A DNA stretch of 64,000 bases from Paraburkholderia aspalathi (GCF_900116445.1 NZ_FPBH01000003.1:62001-126000), one strand, 5' to 3'. Positions 28,658 to 39,882 are shown, counted from the stretch's first letter. Numbers and translations: made by a program. The notes: generated by a model from the sequence alone, not told the origin.

Positions 28658-29479
28658 CTAGCCGAGCAGCAGCATGGCAAGCGGCAGCACCGGCAACAAT
28701 GCGTCGATGCGGTCGAGTACGCCACCGTGCCCAGGCAACAGGCCGCTTGAATCTTTCACTCCGGCCTGGCGTTTCATCATGGATTCGAACAGGTCGCCCA
28801 CCACGCTGAACGCCACCAGCAGGCTCAGTGCGAGCAACGTACGTACGGCGCCCCATTGCGCCAGCAGCGCAGAATACAGGGTCGGCTCGAACGCGTGCAA
28901 AAAGACCGCCGCCGCCGCGACGATCATCACCACCAGCCAGCCGCCGATCGCGCCCTCCCAGGTCTTACCCGGGCTGATGGCAGGCGCCAGCTTGTGTTTT
29001 CCGAAAGCTTTTCCGGAGAAGTATGCGCCGATATCGGCCAGCCATACCAATAGGAGCAGCGACAGCACAAAGGCCACGCCCTGCATGCGCGCGGCGACGA
29101 GAGCATGCCAGCACGCGACAAATACCACAATGCCGGCAAGAAAGAGAAACGCGCGCCAGGCGCCTTGCGCGAGGGCCGGCTTGCGCAGGAGCACATACGG
29201 CCCCGCGATCACCCAGAAAATAGCGGCCGCCTGAAAGAGCGGCCGGGGTTCCTCGACGCCGGTGCCGAGGCGCGTGCTCGCGACCAAAGCCACCGCTGCG
29301 ACCAGCGCGTAAATGACCGGGCCCGCGCCGCCGAGCTTCAGCAGGCGCGCCCACTCCCACGCAGCGAACACGACGACGAAGGCGATCAGCGCGCCAAACG
29401 CGCCCACCGGCGCGAACAGCGTGACCGGCAGGAAGATCGCCAGCAGGATGATCGCCGTGATGACACGGGTTTTTAGCAT
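28658..29479 (-). CDS. cdsA: Phosphatidate cytidylyltransferase
   Basis: Makes CDP-diacylglycerol from phosphatidate and CTP in the inner membrane, the branch point of phospholipid synthesis. The 273-residue protein has seven or eight hydrophobic helices. The family signature near the C-terminus reads [21 protein letters not shown]. Its start lies inside the last codons of uppS (seven-base overlap), so the two are translationally coupled. Confidence 0.95.
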   Translation of the reverse strand: MLKTRVITAIILLAIFLPVTLFAPVGAFGALIAFVVVFAAWEWARLLKLGGAGPVIYALVAAVALVASTRLGTGVEEPRPLFQAAAIFWVIAGPYVLLRKPALAQGAWRAFLFLAGIVVFVACWHALVAARMQGVAFVLSLLLLVWLADIGAYFSGKAFGKHKLAPAISPGKTWEGAIGGWLVVMIVAAAAVFLHAFEPTLYSALLAQWGAVRTLLALSLLVAFSVVGDLFESMMKRQAGVKDSSGLLPGHGGVLDRIDALLPVLPLAMLLLG

Positions 29480-30255
29480 GGAAGCGAATCGACGTTCTGC
29501 GATTGCGGCTCGAGTTGAGCACTGGTGCGGCCGAAGCGGCGCTCACGCTCCGCGTAGGATGCGATGGCGTGGCCGAGCGCGTCGGCGTCGAAATCCGGCC
29601 AGAACGTGTCGGTGAAGTAGAACTCAGTGTAGGCGAGTTGCCACAGCAGGAAGTTGCTGACGCGGCGCTCGCCGCCGGTGCGGATAAAGAGGTCCGGCTC
29701 CGGCGCATAGGCCATCGACAGGTGTTCGGCGAACGAATCTTCGTTCACCTCGACCGCCTTGCCCGCCAGCGCCGATTGTTCGGCGAGCTTGCGGGTGGCC
29801 TGCATGATGTCCCAGCGACCGCCGTAGTTGGCGGCAATGGTGAGCGTGAGACGGGTATTGCGCGCGGTTTTGGTTTCCGCGCGCTTGATCAGGTCGCGAA
29901 TGCGCGTATCGAATCGGGACAGATCGCCAACTACGCGCAGACGGATGCCGTTCGCGTGCAGCTTGCCGATCTCGCGCTCCAGCGCAGTGACGAACAGGCG
30001 CATCAGGAACGACACTTCGTCATTCGGGCGGCGCCAGTTTTCCGAGCTGAAGGCAAAGAGCGTCAGGTATTCGACGCCCTGCCGGGCGCAGGCCTCGACG
30101 GCCGCACGCACTGCGTCGACACCGCGCGTATGGCCGGCCACGCGCGGCAGACGGCGCTGGGTCGCCCAACGGCCGTTGCCGTCCATGATGATCGCGATAT
30201 GTCGCGGCACCGCGGCGACATCAGGCACGCGCACGGTTGAGCTGGTATAGGTCAT
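29473..30255 (-). CDS. uppS: Undecaprenyl pyrophosphate synthase (cis-prenyltransferase)
   Basis: Extends FPP with eight IPP units into the lipid carrier for peptidoglycan. The 260-residue protein has the catalytic motif [12 protein letters not shown] (Asp25), then [14 protein letters not shown], and the C-terminal [20 protein letters not shown]. The first 16 residues form a short extension common in this genus. It lies 64 bases after frr and overlaps cdsA. Confidence 0.96.
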   Translation of the reverse strand: MTYTSSTVRVPDVAAVPRHIAIIMDGNGRWATQRRLPRVAGHTRGVDAVRAAVEACARQGVEYLTLFAFSSENWRRPNDEVSFLMRLFVTALEREIGKLHANGIRLRVVGDLSRFDTRIRDLIKRAETKTARNTRLTLTIAANYGGRWDIMQATRKLAEQSALAGKAVEVNEDSFAEHLSMAYAPEPDLFIRTGGERRVSNFLLWQLAYTEFYFTDTFWPDFDADALGHAIASYAERERRFGRTSAQLEPQSQNVDSLPC

Positions 30256-30319
30256 GGCCGTCGGGACAGTGACTGCAAAAAAAGAAGTGGAGATCTTGAA
30301 GGTGCTGAGCCAACCGGCC

Positions 30320-30880
30320 TCAGACCGTCATGATCTCGGCTTCTTTGGTCACTACAAGCTTGTCGATTTCCGTGACGAACTTGTCCGTCAGTTTCTGAAC
30401 GTCGTCACCTGCACGGCGCTCGTCATCTTCAGAAATTTCTTTGTCTTTCACGAGCTTCTTCAGTTGCTCGTTTGCATCACGACGTAGGTTACGCACAGCG
30501 ACCTTGGCCGTTTCTGCCTCGCTCTTGACCACTTTGGTCAGTTCGCGACGGCGTTCTTCGGTCAGCGCGGGCATCGGCACGCGAATCACGTCGCCTTGCG
30601 TAGCCGGGTTCAGACCGAGGTCCGACTCGCGGATCGCCTTTTCGACGACCTGGACCATCTTCTTTTCCCACGGCTGCACGCCGATCGTGCGTGCGTCGAT
30701 CAGCGTCAGATTCGCGACCTGCGAAATCGGCACCGGCGAACCGTAGTAATCGCACTGGATGTGATCGAGCAGGCCCGTGTGTGCACGGCCCGTGCGGATC
30801 TTCGACAGGTCGTTCTTGAACGCGTCGATGGAACGCTGCATCTTTTGTTCAGCGCCCTTCCTGATATCAGCCACAGACAT
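30320..30880 (-). CDS. frr: Ribosome recycling factor
   Basis: With EF-G it splits the post-termination ribosome. The 186-residue length is exact for the family. Motifs: [20 protein letters not shown], the conserved [18 protein letters not shown], and the C-terminal helix ending KEAEIMTV. It lies about 100 bases downstream of pyrH. Confidence 0.97.
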   Translation of the reverse strand: MSVADIRKGAEQKMQRSIDAFKNDLSKIRTGRAHTGLLDHIQCDYYGSPVPISQVANLTLIDARTIGVQPWEKKMVQVVEKAIRESDLGLNPATQGDVIRVPMPALTEERRRELTKVVKSEAETAKVAVRNLRRDANEQLKKLVKDKEISEDDERRAGDDVQKLTDKFVTEIDKLVVTKEAEIMTV

Positions 30881-30980
30881 TTTTAAACCTCCGAACCTTC
30901 AAAACGGTGCGAGCCGGCCAGCGCGCGCACTATGCGGCGGCCTGGGCTCGCGTTAAAGCCCACGTTATGTGAACGAGAGT

Positions 30981-31694
30981 TTACACGTGGACGAGGGTGC
31001 CCTCGTCCTCGCCTTGTACGATGCGCTTGAGCGCACCCGGCTTGACGATCGAAAACACCCGGATCGGCAGCTTCTGGTCGCGGCACAGCGCGAACGCCGT
31101 GGCGTCCATCACCTGCAGATTGCGGCCGATGGCTTCGTCAAAGCTGATCGTGGTGTAACGGGTCGCGCTCGGGTCTTTCTTGGGATCGGCCGAATAAACG
31201 CCGTCCACCTTGGTGGCTTTCAGCACGACTTCCGCGCCGATTTCCGAACCGCGCAGCGCGGCGGCCGTATCGGTCGTGAAGAACGGGTTGCCGGTACCGG
31301 CCGCGAAAATCACGACTTTGCCTTCTTCGAGCTGGCGAATCGCACGCGGGCGGATGTAAGGCTCGACCACCTGGTCCATACGCAGCGCGGATTGCACGCG
31401 CGCTTCGATGCCGGCGTGGCGCATTGCGTCTTGCAGCGCCAGCGCGTTCATCATGGTGGCCAGCATGCCCATGTAGTCAGCCGTGGCGCGATCCATACCG
31501 GCCGCGCCGCCCGCGACGCCGCGGAAAATATTACCGCCGCCGATCACCACGGCCAGCTGCGTTCCGAGACGGACCACTTCGGCCACGTCCGCTACCATTC
31601 GTTCGATGGTCGCGCGATTGATGCCGAAGGCATCGTCGCCCATCAGAGCTTCACCGGAGAGTTTGAGCAGGACGCGTTTATAGGCAGTGGGCAT
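30981..31694 (-). CDS. pyrH: UMP kinase
   Basis: Phosphorylates UMP to UDP and is feedback-regulated by UTP and GTP in proteobacteria. The 237-residue amino-acid-kinase-fold protein begins [18 protein letters not shown]. It has the nucleotide motif [14 protein letters not shown] and the block [19 protein letters not shown]. Its position between tsf and frr is the standard order. Confidence 0.97.
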   Translation of the reverse strand: MPTAYKRVLLKLSGEALMGDDAFGINRATIERMVADVAEVVRLGTQLAVVIGGGNIFRGVAGGAAGMDRATADYMGMLATMMNALALQDAMRHAGIEARVQSALRMDQVVEPYIRPRAIRQLEEGKVVIFAAGTGNPFFTTDTAAALRGSEIGAEVVLKATKVDGVYSADPKKDPSATRYTTISFDEAIGRNLQVMDATAFALCRDQKLPIRVFSIVKPGALKRIVQGEDEGTLVHV

Positions 31695-31911
31695 AGAGGT
31701 ATCCAGATCGCGCAGAACAGGGCAACAACAAGGGACTAATGTAGGGGTGAAATGCTGATTCGGGCAAGCGTCGCCAAATTGACGAACCCTGGGGTCCGCC
31801 AGCGGCGTGCGCCGCGAGGGTCACCCGCGTGCAGCCTTGCGGCGCTGCCGACCGCGGCAAAGTCTTGCTCCGCCGCGGGTCCAACAGTACGAACTGAAGC
31901 TTAAGCGATAC

Positions 31912-32793
31912 TTATTGTTGCTTTGCAGCAGCGACTTGAGCGGCCACTTCAGCTGCGAAGTCGTCCTGCTTCTTCTCGATGCCTTCGCCGACCACGAACA
32001 GCGCGAACTTCTGCACGCTCGCATTGCCAGCCTTCAGCATCTGTTCGATCGTCTGCTTGTCGTTCTTAACGAACGTCTGGTTCAGCAGCGACACTTCCTT
32101 CAGGTACTTCTGCACGCTGCCGTCGACCATCTTGGCGACGATTTCAGCCGGCTTGCCCGATTCAGCAGCCTTCTGCTCAGCAATGCTGCGCTCCTTGGCG
32201 ATCAGATCCGCCGGGACGTCGTCCGACGACAGCGAGACCGGCTTCATGGCGGCGATGTGCATTGCCACGTCCTTGCCGACCTGCTCGTCCGCGCCGGTGT
32301 ACTCGACCAGCACGCCGATACGCGTGCCGTGCAGGTACGCTGCCAGCTTGTTCGAGGTTTCGAAACGCACGAAACGGCGGATCGACAGGTTTTCACCGAT
32401 CTTGCCGACCAGCGCCAGACGCACTGCGTCGACCGTCGAGCCGTCCAGCGGCAGTGCCGACAGGGCAGCGACGTCAGCCGGGTTTTGCGTGGCGACCAGT
32501 TCAGCGATCGTCTTCGAGAATGCCAGGAAGTCGTCGTTCTTCGAAACGAAGTCGGTTTCGCAGTTCAGTTCGACGAGCGAACCAGCGTTGCCGCCGATGA
32601 ACGATGCAACCACGCCTTCAGCCGTCACGCGCGACGCTGCCTTGCTGGCCTTGTTGCCCAGCTTCACGCGCAGCAGCTCTTCAGCGCGCGCCATGTCGCC
32701 TTCAGCTTCCGTCAGCGCCTTCTTGCATTCCATCATCGGCGCGTCGGTCTTTGCGCGCAGTTCTGCAACCATGCTTGCGGTAATTGCCGCCAT
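31912..32793 (-). CDS. tsf: Elongation factor Ts
   Basis: Guanine nucleotide exchange factor for EF-Tu. The 293-residue protein begins [21 protein letters not shown], then [13 protein letters not shown]. The core has the family sequences [19 protein letters not shown] and MHIAAMKPV. Two ATGs are adjacent (32796 and 32793). The second is chosen because AAGGAG lies six bases before it and the product then matches family length. A strong hairpin separates it from rpsB. Confidence 0.97.
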   Translation of the reverse strand: MAAITASMVAELRAKTDAPMMECKKALTEAEGDMARAEELLRVKLGNKASKAASRVTAEGVVASFIGGNAGSLVELNCETDFVSKNDDFLAFSKTIAELVATQNPADVAALSALPLDGSTVDAVRLALVGKIGENLSIRRFVRFETSNKLAAYLHGTRIGVLVEYTGADEQVGKDVAMHIAAMKPVSLSSDDVPADLIAKERSIAEQKAAESGKPAEIVAKMVDGSVQKYLKEVSLLNQTFVKNDKQTIEQMLKAGNASVQKFALFVVGEGIEKKQDDFAAEVAAQVAAAKQQ

Positions 32794-32932
32794 CATTTGC
32801 TCCTTGAGTTCCGTCTTGTCACACGCCGCCCGGACTTCGATACCGGCGGCAAGAATTCGTTTCAACGTCGCACGTATTTTTTACGGACTACGTTTCAGCA
32901 CTACTCACAGCACACCACTTTGTCGCGGCTTA

Positions 32933-32965
32933 AAAAAAGGGGGCCTGTAGAAAGCCCCCTTTTTT
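32933..32965 (-). terminator. Terminator or attenuator between rpsB and tsf
   Basis: Perfect 12-base arms AAAAAAGGGGGC (32933-32944) and GCCCCCTTTTTT (32954-32965) surround a nine-base loop. On the minus strand it lies 19 bases after the rpsB stop and ends in a run of T. It probably lowers transcription of tsf relative to rpsB. Confidence 0.8.
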
Positions 32966-32983
32966 GCCGGACACGGGGCAGCT

Positions 32984-33736
32984 TTACGCTTCCGAGTTGA
33001 CCTCGACGAACTCGTCGCCGTCACCACCGCGAGCAGCTTGCACCACTTCGTTGACCGCGTTAGCACGGCCTTCGACGATTGCGTCAGCCACGCCAGCCGT
33101 GTACAGAGCGACAGCCTTCGAAGCGTCGTCGTTACCCGGGATCACGTAGTCGATGCCTTCCGGCGAGTGGTTCGTGTCGACCACGGCGATGACCGGAATA
33201 CCGAGCTTGTTCGCTTCGGTAACGGCAATCTTGTGGTAGCCGACGTCGACCACGAAGATCGCGTCCGGAATACCGCCCATGTCTTTCACGCCGCCGATCG
33301 ACTTTTGCAGCTTGGCCATTTCGCGTTCGAACAGGAGCGCTTCTTTCTTGCTCATGCGTTCGGTTTCGCCAGCTTCCAGCGATGCTTCCATGTCCTTCAG
33401 GCGCTTGATCGAAACCTTCAGCGTCTTGAAGTTGGTCAGCATGCCGCCGAGCCAGCGTGCGTTGACGTAAGGCATGCCAGCGCGTTGTGCTTCTTCAGCG
33501 ATCGTGTCGCGCGATTGACGCTTCGTGCCGACGAACAGGATCGTGCCGCGATTCGCTGCCAGTTGACGCGCGTACTTCAGCGCGTCGTTGTACATCGGCA
33601 GCGTCTTTTCGAGGTTGATGATGTGAATCTTGTTGCGATGGCCGAAAATGAAGGGGGCCATCTTCGGGTTCCAGAAGCGCGTTTGGTGACCGAAGTGGAC
33701 ACCGGCTTCCAGCATTTGACGCATGGTAACTGCCAT
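32984..33736 (-). CDS. rpsB: 30S ribosomal protein S2
   Basis: Small-subunit protein needed with S1 for mRNA binding. The 250-residue protein begins [21 protein letters not shown]. It has the conserved blocks [20 protein letters not shown] and [20 protein letters not shown]. The acidic C-terminus ([14 protein letters not shown]) is typical. It is first gene of the long minus-strand envelope/translation cluster and has a promoter about 230 bases upstream, leaving room for an autoregulatory leader. Confidence 0.97.
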   Translation of the reverse strand: MAVTMRQMLEAGVHFGHQTRFWNPKMAPFIFGHRNKIHIINLEKTLPMYNDALKYARQLAANRGTILFVGTKRQSRDTIAEEAQRAGMPYVNARWLGGMLTNFKTLKVSIKRLKDMEASLEAGETERMSKKEALLFEREMAKLQKSIGGVKDMGGIPDAIFVVDVGYHKIAVTEANKLGIPVIAVVDTNHSPEGIDYVIPGNDDASKAVALYTAGVADAIVEGRANAVNEVVQAARGGDGDEFVEVNSEA

Positions 33737-34136
33737 GAAAATCTCCGCGAGGGTTGGGTCTTAAGCCGGCTGCCGTATCTGCCGCGCTGCCGTTCTGGCT
33801 GAACGCGACGGACACCCTGGGTGCGCCGGCTTGCGAGTCTGCTGCCTTGGTGCTGCCTTACCTGTAGCGCAGGCAACTATCGCTACGAGGCGCCTTTCCT
33901 GTCAGTTTGCGCTCATCAGAGTGACCAATAGAGCAACAAAATAAGACAGAGATCGACTTAGCCAAAGATTATAGCACGTGACTATCGGCCGACTCAACCT
34001 GCGCGGTAGCTCCCGTTTGCCGCAGGCGGGTTGCGCCTATACGCCCACCACCATATTGCAAAACCGTGGCAAAACCCTGCGGCAGCGGGAATATGGTGCG
34101 ATAATCTTGCAATAAATCGCATTTCAGGCCCGACTC
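33737..34136. other. Divergent rpsB/map region with rpsB leader
   Basis: It holds the rpsB promoter and a leader of about 230 bases. rpsB leaders bind S2 for autoregulation in other proteobacteria; here I see no specific structure that proves it. For map a GATAAT -10-like box at 34100-34105, preceded by TGC, is the best candidate. No gene is seen. Confidence 0.4.
33968..33997 (-). promoter_or_regulatory. rpsB promoter
   Basis: On the minus strand TTGAGT (33997-33992), an 18-base spacer and TATAAT (33973-33968). This is close to the sigma-70 consensus and is the best promoter in the window. It would drive rpsB and probably the downstream cluster. Confidence 0.7.
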
Positions 34137-34946
34137 ATGGCTATTACGCTCAAAAACGAACACGATATCGCGCAGATGCGCGTCGCCTGCAAGCTCGCTA
34201 GCGAAGTGCTCGACTACATCACGCCGTTCGTCACGGCCGGCATCACGACCGGCGAACTCGACCGGCTATGTCACGAATACATGCTCCAGGTGCAAGGCAC
34301 GGTTCCGGCGCCGCTGAATTATCAGCCGCCCGGCTACCCGCCTTACCCGAAAGCCACCTGCATTTCGGTCAACGACGTGATCTGCCACGGTATTCCGGGC
34401 GACAAGACGGTGAAGAACGGCGACGCCCTGAATATCGACGTCACGGTGATCAAGGAAGGCTATTTCGGCGACACCAGCCGGATGTTTATCGTCGGCGAAG
34501 GCTCGATCATGGCGAGGCGCCTCGTGCAAACCACCTTCGAATGCATGTGGCTCGGCATCGATCAGGTGCGCCCAGGCGCCCATCTCGGCGACATCGGCTA
34601 CGCCATCCAGAAGCATGCCGAAGCGCAAGGCTACAGCGTGGTGCGCGAATATTGCGGCCATGGCATCGGCACGGTGTTTCACGAAGACCCGCAGATTCTG
34701 CACTACGGCCGTCCCGGCACCGGGCTCGAGCTGCAAACCGGCATGATCTTTACGATCGAACCGATGATCAACGCCGGTCGGCGCGATATCCGCACCATGC
34801 CGGATCAGTGGACCGTCAAAACCAAGGACCGCAGCCTGTCGGCACAGTGGGAACACACCGTGCTCGTCACCGAAACCGGTTACGACGTGCTGACTGTCTC
34901 GGCTGGCACGCCCTCGCGTCCGCCGGTTGTCGCAGCCACGGCCTGA
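34137..34946 (+). CDS. map: Methionine aminopeptidase, type I
   Basis: Removes the initiator Met from nascent proteins after deformylation. The 269-residue pita-bread-fold enzyme has all five metal ligands in context: [17 protein letters not shown] (two Asp), [15 protein letters not shown] (His), TIEPMIN (Glu) and QWEHTVLV (Glu). The substrate His is in VICHGIPGD. It is divergent from rpsB and followed after 31 bases by glnD. Its substrate-producing partner, def, is also in the window. Confidence 0.97.
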   Translation: MAITLKNEHDIAQMRVACKLASEVLDYITPFVTAGITTGELDRLCHEYMLQVQGTVPAPLNYQPPGYPPYPKATCISVNDVICHGIPGDKTVKNGDALNIDVTVIKEGYFGDTSRMFIVGEGSIMARRLVQTTFECMWLGIDQVRPGAHLGDIGYAIQKHAEAQGYSVVREYCGHGIGTVFHEDPQILHYGRPGTGLELQTGMIFTIEPMINAGRRDIRTMPDQWTVKTKDRSLSAQWEHTVLVTETGYDVLTVSAGTPSRPPVVAATA

Positions 34947-34977
34947 ACGACTTCCGCCCCCACCCGCCCGCCTGCCA

Positions 34978-37557
34978 ATGAGTAGTGTTCCAGCCGTCGC
35001 CCAATCCCATGCCACGTCGCTCAAGGCGGACTACAAAGTGGCCAAAGCCCAGTTGCTGGAACGCTTCAAGACAGCCTCCAACGTCGACTCGCTGATGGCC
35101 GCCCTGGCGCGCGCCACGGACGAGTCGCTGCGCGCCGCCTGGAATACCTGCGAGTTGCCGCCCGAGTTGGCCCTGCTCGCGGTCGGCGGCTATGGGCGGG
35201 GCGAACTCGCGCCGCATTCTGACATCGACATTCTCGTCTTGCTGCCCGACGCGCCGATCGCGCATCTGGAAGCACGCATCGAGCGTTTTATCAGCCTCGC
35301 GTGGGATTTGGGGCTCGAACTCGGCAGCAGTGTGCGCAGCGTGGTGCAGTGTGTCGAAGAAGCCGCGAACGACGTCACCGTGCGCACCTCGCTGCTCGAA
35401 GCTCGGCGCATTACAGGCAGCACCCTGCTTTTCGACGACTTTGCGAAGCGCTACCGCGAAACGCTCGACCCGCGCGCGTTCTTCCAGGCCAAAGTGCTGG
35501 AAATGCGTCAGCGGCACGCCAAATTTCAGGACACGCCGTATGCGCTCGAGCCGAACATCAAGGAAAGCCCGGGCGGCCTGCGCGATCTGCAGCTGATTCT
35601 GTGGATTACCCAGGCAGCTGGCTTCGGCAGCAGCTGGCGCGAGCTCGAAGCACGCGGCCTGATCACCGAGCGAGAAGCGCGCGAACTGCGCCGCAACGAA
35701 GGCTTCCTGAAAACGCTGCGCGCCCGCTTGCATGTGATCGCCGGCCGTCGTCAGGACATTCTGGTGTTCGACCTGCAAACGCCGGTGGCCGAAAGCTTCG
35801 GCTATAAGCCAACGGCGACCAAGCGCGCCAGCGAACAGCTGATGCGCCGCTATTACTGGTCCGCCAAAGCCGTTACGCAGCTGGCCACGATCCTGATCCA
35901 GAACATCGAAGCGCAGCTCTTCCCGAACACGAGCGGCATCACGCGCGTGCTCTCGGACCGTTTCGTCGAGAAACAAGGCATGCTGGAAATCGCCAGCGAC
36001 GACGTCTTCCAGCGCGAGCCGAACGCGATCCTCGAAGCTTTTCTGCTCTACGAACAGACGCCGGGCGTGAAGGGTTTGTCGGCGCGCACGCTGCGCGCAA
36101 TCTACAACGCCCGCGACGTGATGGACCAGCATTGGCGGCGCGATCCGGAAAACGGTCGCCTGTTCATGGACATCCTGAAGCAGCCCGCCGGCATCACGCA
36201 CGCGCTGCGACTGATGAACCAGACCAGCGTGCTCGGGCGCTATCTGCTGAACTTCCGGCGCATCGTCGGGCAGATGCAGCACGATCTGTATCACGTCTAT
36301 ACGGTCGATCAGCACATCCTCATGGTGCTGCGTAATCTGCGCCGCTTCGCGGTCGCCGAGCACGCGCACGAATATCCGTTCTGCAGCCAGTTGATCGCCA
36401 ATTTCGACCGGCCGTGGGTGTTGTACGTGGCGGCGCTGTTTCACGACATCGCCAAGGGCCGCGGCGGCGACCATTCCACGCTCGGGATGGCCGACGCGCG
36501 GCGCTTCTGCCGCAACCATGGCATCGAAGGCGAGGACGGCGAACTGGTCGTCTGGCTGGTGCAGCAGCATCTGACCATGAGCCAGGTCGCGCAGAAGCAG
36601 GATACGAGCGACCCCGAAGTCATCAAGCGCTTTGCCGAACTGGTCGGCAACGAGCGCTGGCTCACCGCGCTTTACCTGCTGACCGTGGCCGACATTCGCG
36701 GCACCAGCCCGAAAGTCTGGAACACGTGGAAAGGCAAGCTGCTCGAGGACCTCTACCGCGCAACGTTGGCGGTGCTCGGCGGCGCACGGCCTGACGCGCA
36801 TTCGGAACTGAAATCGCGCCAGGAAGAAGCGCTTGCCCTGCTGCGCCTCGAAACCGTGCCGGAAGGCGCGCAAAAGGCGCTGTGGGACAAGCTGGATATC
36901 GGCTACTTCCTGCGCCACGACGCCGCGGATATCGCGTGGCAGACCCGTGTGCTGTACCGGCACGTCGAAACCGCGACGCCGATCGTACGGGCGCGTCCTT
37001 CGCCGATCGGCGAAGCGCTTCAGGTGCTGGTGTATGTGAAAGACCAGCCCGATCTGTTCGCCGGCATTTGTGCGTATTTCGACCGCAATGGCTTGTCGGT
37101 GCTCGATGCGCGGGTCAGCACGACCCGCCACGGGTACGCGCTCGATAATTTCCTCGTCGCGCATACCGAAGAAGACGTGCATTATCGCGATATTGCCAAT
37201 CTGGTCGAACAGGAACTGACCGCACGCCTCGCCGGTGACGGCACCCTGCTTCCGGGACCGTCGAAAGGCCGGTTGTCACGGCTGTCGCGGACCTTCCCTG
37301 TGACGCCGCGCGTCGATCTTCGGGCCGACGAGCGCGGCCAATATTACATCCTGTCCGTGTCTGCGAACGACCGGCCAGGCCTTCTTTATTCAATCGCGCG
37401 CGTGCTGGCCGAGCACCGGGTCGGCGTCGCGTCGGCGCGGATCAATACGCTCGGCGAACGTGTCGAAGACGTGTTCCTGCTGGATGGACACGGTCTGTCG
37501 GACAACCGCCTGCAAATTCAGGTCGAGACCGAACTGCTGCGCGCGATTGCAGTGTGA
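34978..37557 (+). CDS. glnD: Bifunctional uridylyltransferase/uridylyl-removing enzyme (PII)
   Basis: Senses glutamine and adds or removes UMP on PII proteins, controlling nitrogen metabolism. The 859-residue protein has a nucleotidyltransferase domain ([18 protein letters not shown], with Gly70-Gly71, Asp82 and Asp84). An HD domain follows ([17 protein letters not shown]), and two C-terminal ACT domains bind glutamine ([34 protein letters not shown]). The ATG at 34978 is preferred over an upstream TTG inside map. The gene order map-glnD is normal for the group. Confidence 0.96.
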   Translation: MSSVPAVAQSHATSLKADYKVAKAQLLERFKTASNVDSLMAALARATDESLRAAWNTCELPPELALLAVGGYGRGELAPHSDIDILVLLPDAPIAHLEARIERFISLAWDLGLELGSSVRSVVQCVEEAANDVTVRTSLLEARRITGSTLLFDDFAKRYRETLDPRAFFQAKVLEMRQRHAKFQDTPYALEPNIKESPGGLRDLQLILWITQAAGFGSSWRELEARGLITEREARELRRNEGFLKTLRARLHVIAGRRQDILVFDLQTPVAESFGYKPTATKRASEQLMRRYYWSAKAVTQLATILIQNIEAQLFPNTSGITRVLSDRFVEKQGMLEIASDDVFQREPNAILEAFLLYEQTPGVKGLSARTLRAIYNARDVMDQHWRRDPENGRLFMDILKQPAGITHALRLMNQTSVLGRYLLNFRRIVGQMQHDLYHVYTVDQHILMVLRNLRRFAVAEHAHEYPFCSQLIANFDRPWVLYVAALFHDIAKGRGGDHSTLGMADARRFCRNHGIEGEDGELVVWLVQQHLTMSQVAQKQDTSDPEVIKRFAELVGNERWLTALYLLTVADIRGTSPKVWNTWKGKLLEDLYRATLAVLGGARPDAHSELKSRQEEALALLRLETVPEGAQKALWDKLDIGYFLRHDAADIAWQTRVLYRHVETATPIVRARPSPIGEALQVLVYVKDQPDLFAGICAYFDRNGLSVLDARVSTTRHGYALDNFLVAHTEEDVHYRDIANLVEQELTARLAGDGTLLPGPSKGRLSRLSRTFPVTPRVDLRADERGQYYILSVSANDRPGLLYSIARVLAEHRVGVASARINTLGERVEDVFLLDGHGLSDNRLQIQVETELLRAIAV

Positions 37558-37563
37558 GATTTC

Positions 37564-39846
37564 ATGCGAGTCAAATTAACAGCCAAGCACCCGCGGCCGG
37601 CTTCGTCCGAACGCGCCCCTGTCCGTACCGGAAGCAATTCGGCGCGTAAGCCGACGCGTCCGACCGGGCCACGGCCGTCTACGCCGACGGCCGGGTTTAA
37701 CGGGGCGCGGGGCGAAGGCGCTGGCGCAGCGGGTGGCGGCAAGCGGCCGGCGGGTGCAGGCAAGCCGGCAGGCGCCGGGGCGCGTGCGCCACGGGCTGAA
37801 GGATCGTTTTCCCGTGAGCGGGATGCGGGTGGTGCCGGCGCTGCGCGCCGGGCGCCGTCGGATCGTCCGCCGCGGCGCGAAGGGGCCGGCGGTGCGCCGC
37901 GCCGTTTCGAGGGCGGCGGCGATCGTGCGCCGCGTCGGGACGATGGTGAGCGTGCGCCGCGCCGGTTTGAAGGTGGTGGCGATCGTAGCGAACGTGCGCC
38001 GCGCCGTGCTGACGGCGAACGTAGCCAGGGCGCTCCGCGTCGATTTGAAGGTGGCGGCGATCGTGCGCCGCGTCGGGATGAGGGCGCTCGTGCGCCCCGT
38101 AAGTTTGAAGGTGGCGGTGATCGTAGCGAACGCGCTCCGCGCCGTGCTGACGGTGAACGCCCTCAAGGTGCTCCGCGCCGGTTTGAGGGCAACGACCGTG
38201 CGCCGCGTCGAGACGATGGCGAGCGTGCGCCCCGTAAGTTTGAAGGTGGCGGCGATCGCAGCGAACGTGCTCCGCGCCGCGCTGACGGTGAACGCAGCCA
38301 AGGTGCTCCGCGTCGGTTTGAGGGCAGCAGCGACCGTGCTCCGCGTCGTGACGTTGGTGAACGTGCACCTCGCAGGTTTGAAGGCGGTGGTGATCGCACT
38401 GAACGCGCCCCGCGTCGCGCTGACGGTGAACGCAGCCAAGGCGCTCCGCGCCGGTTCGAAGGTGCCAGCGAGCGCGGCGAGCGCACACCCCGCAGTTTCG
38501 AAGGCAACCGCGCCCCGCGCCGCGACGACGGCGAACGCCGCCCGTTCAGCGGTCCGCGCCCGGGTGCAGGCCGTCAGTCGGAAGGTGGACCGCGTGGCGA
38601 GCGTCCGGCGCATGACGCCTCGGATCGGCCCCGCTTCGGCAGCGACCGCGGCGCCCCGCAGGAGCGCCGTACCGGCGAGCGCGGCCCGCGCAGCGACAGC
38701 GCAGCACCGCGCCGTTTTGACGGCGAGCGTGGTTCCTCCGAGCGTGGCGAGCGCACTTTCGCGAAGCCCGTCAAGAGCGGCTACAGTGACCGCACGGACC
38801 GTCCGGCACGCGCACCGCGCGACGACCGCGGCGAACGCGCCCCAGCCAAACGTGAATTCGGCGATCGTCCGCCGCGTGCCGGCGAACGTAACGAACGTAG
38901 CGAGCGGGGCGAGCGCCCTGCTCGCAGCTTCGACAAGGCGCTGCCGGCCGCCGGCCGCCGCTTTGGCGACGACAACCGCCCCGCCCGTGCCGACAAGCCG
39001 CGTGGCCCAGCTCCCGCAGCCAGAGCCGAACGCAACGATGACGCCGATGCCGCTCCGCGCACGCCGCGCCGTGATTACGAAGACGCACCGGGCACGCTGC
39101 GCCTGTCCAAGCTGATGTCGGAACTCGGCCTGTGCTCGCGCCGCGAAGCCGACGAGTGGATCGAAAAAGGCTGGGTGCTGGTCGACGGCGAGCGGATCGA
39201 CACGCTCGGCACCAAGGTTCGCCCGGATCAACGCATCGAGATCGACCCCGCCGCCGAAGCCGCGCAAGCGAGCCAGGTGACGGTCTTGATCCACAAGCCC
39301 GTGGGCCTCGTATCGGGCCAGGCGGAAGACGGCTATCAACCGGCGATCACGCTGGTCACGCCGGAAAATCGCTGGGATGGCGACACTTCCGACATCCGCT
39401 TCTCGGTCTCGCATCTGCGCCAACTCGCGCCGGCAGGCCGCCTCGACATCGATTCGACGGGCTTACTGGTGTTGACTCAGGACGGCCGCATTGCCAAGCA
39501 GCTGATTGGCGGCCATTCGGAGATCGACAAGGAGTATCTGGTGCGCGTGTCGTTCGGCGAGCACACCACCGACGTCGAAAGCCACTTCCCGCCGGAAAGC
39601 CTCGCGCTCCTGTGCCACGGCCTCTCGCTCGACGACGTGCCGCTGAAACCCGCCCAGGTCAATTGGCAAAACGGCGAGCAACTGCGCTTCGTGCTGCGCG
39701 AAGGCAAGAAACGCCAGATCCGCCGGATGTGCGAGCTGGTCGGCCTCGAAGTAATCGGCCTGAAGCGCGTGCGGATGGGTCAGGTCATGCTGGGCGCACT
39801 GCCGCCGGGTCAATGGCGCTATCTGTCGGCGGACGAGTCGTTCTGA
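37564..39846 (+). CDS. rRNA pseudouridine synthase (RsuA/RluB/RluF family) with Arg-rich repeat N-terminus
   Basis: A 760-residue protein. The enzyme part is the C-terminal third. It has an S4 RNA-binding domain at about 512-560 (LRLSKLMSELGLCSRREADEW), the catalytic Asp628 in GRLDIDSTGLLVLTQDG, and the family tail GKKRQIRRMCELVGLEV and LPPGQWRYLSADE. The RluF-like GxWRxLxxDE ending suggests 23S rRNA as target. The first 510 residues are very rich in Arg, Gly, Glu and Asp. They contain 45-46-residue tandem repeats at residues 115-327 and are predicted disordered. RNA binding or condensate-like behaviour is inference. The gene is six bases after glnD and ends in a bidirectional terminator. Confidence 0.9.
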   Translation: MRVKLTAKHPRPASSERAPVRTGSNSARKPTRPTGPRPSTPTAGFNGARGEGAGAAGGGKRPAGAGKPAGAGARAPRAEGSFSRERDAGGAGAARRAPSDRPPRREGAGGAPRRFEGGGDRAPRRDDGERAPRRFEGGGDRSERAPRRADGERSQGAPRRFEGGGDRAPRRDEGARAPRKFEGGGDRSERAPRRADGERPQGAPRRFEGNDRAPRRDDGERAPRKFEGGGDRSERAPRRADGERSQGAPRRFEGSSDRAPRRDVGERAPRRFEGGGDRTERAPRRADGERSQGAPRRFEGASERGERTPRSFEGNRAPRRDDGERRPFSGPRPGAGRQSEGGPRGERPAHDASDRPRFGSDRGAPQERRTGERGPRSDSAAPRRFDGERGSSERGERTFAKPVKSGYSDRTDRPARAPRDDRGERAPAKREFGDRPPRAGERNERSERGERPARSFDKALPAAGRRFGDDNRPARADKPRGPAPAARAERNDDADAAPRTPRRDYEDAPGTLRLSKLMSELGLCSRREADEWIEKGWVLVDGERIDTLGTKVRPDQRIEIDPAAEAAQASQVTVLIHKPVGLVSGQAEDGYQPAITLVTPENRWDGDTSDIRFSVSHLRQLAPAGRLDIDSTGLLVLTQDGRIAKQLIGGHSEIDKEYLVRVSFGEHTTDVESHFPPESLALLCHGLSLDDVPLKPAQVNWQNGEQLRFVLREGKKRQIRRMCELVGLEVIGLKRVRMGQVMLGALPPGQWRYLSADESF
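37906..38544 (+). repeat. In-frame tandem repeats in the pseudouridine synthase gene
   Basis: The repeated unit alternates a 26-residue segment (FEGGGDRSERAPRRADGERS then QGAPRR) with a 20-residue one (FEGGGDRAPRRDDGERAPRR). Full composite units begin at 37966, 38104, 38239 and 38377, i.e. periods of 138, 135 and 138 bases. A leading half unit starts at 37906 and a degenerate one follows at the end. All changes between copies are codon multiples, so copy-number change would keep the frame. Confidence 0.9.
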
Positions 39847-39882
39847 TGCGGGGAGCTTGACGCTCAGATACGTTCGCCCAAC

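Noticed and set aside
34867..37182. A 771-codon minus-strand open frame opposite glnD
   Set aside because: Antisense shadow with His/Arg-rich composition; glnD on the plus strand has complete domains.
37906..38544. CRISPR-like regular repeats
   Set aside because: The repeats are contiguous, in frame and about 46 codons long, with no unique spacers; they encode protein.
37576..39423. A 615-codon minus-strand frame with Thr/Ala-rich repeats
   Set aside because: The repeats are just the complement of the Arg-rich repeats of the pseudouridine synthase gene.
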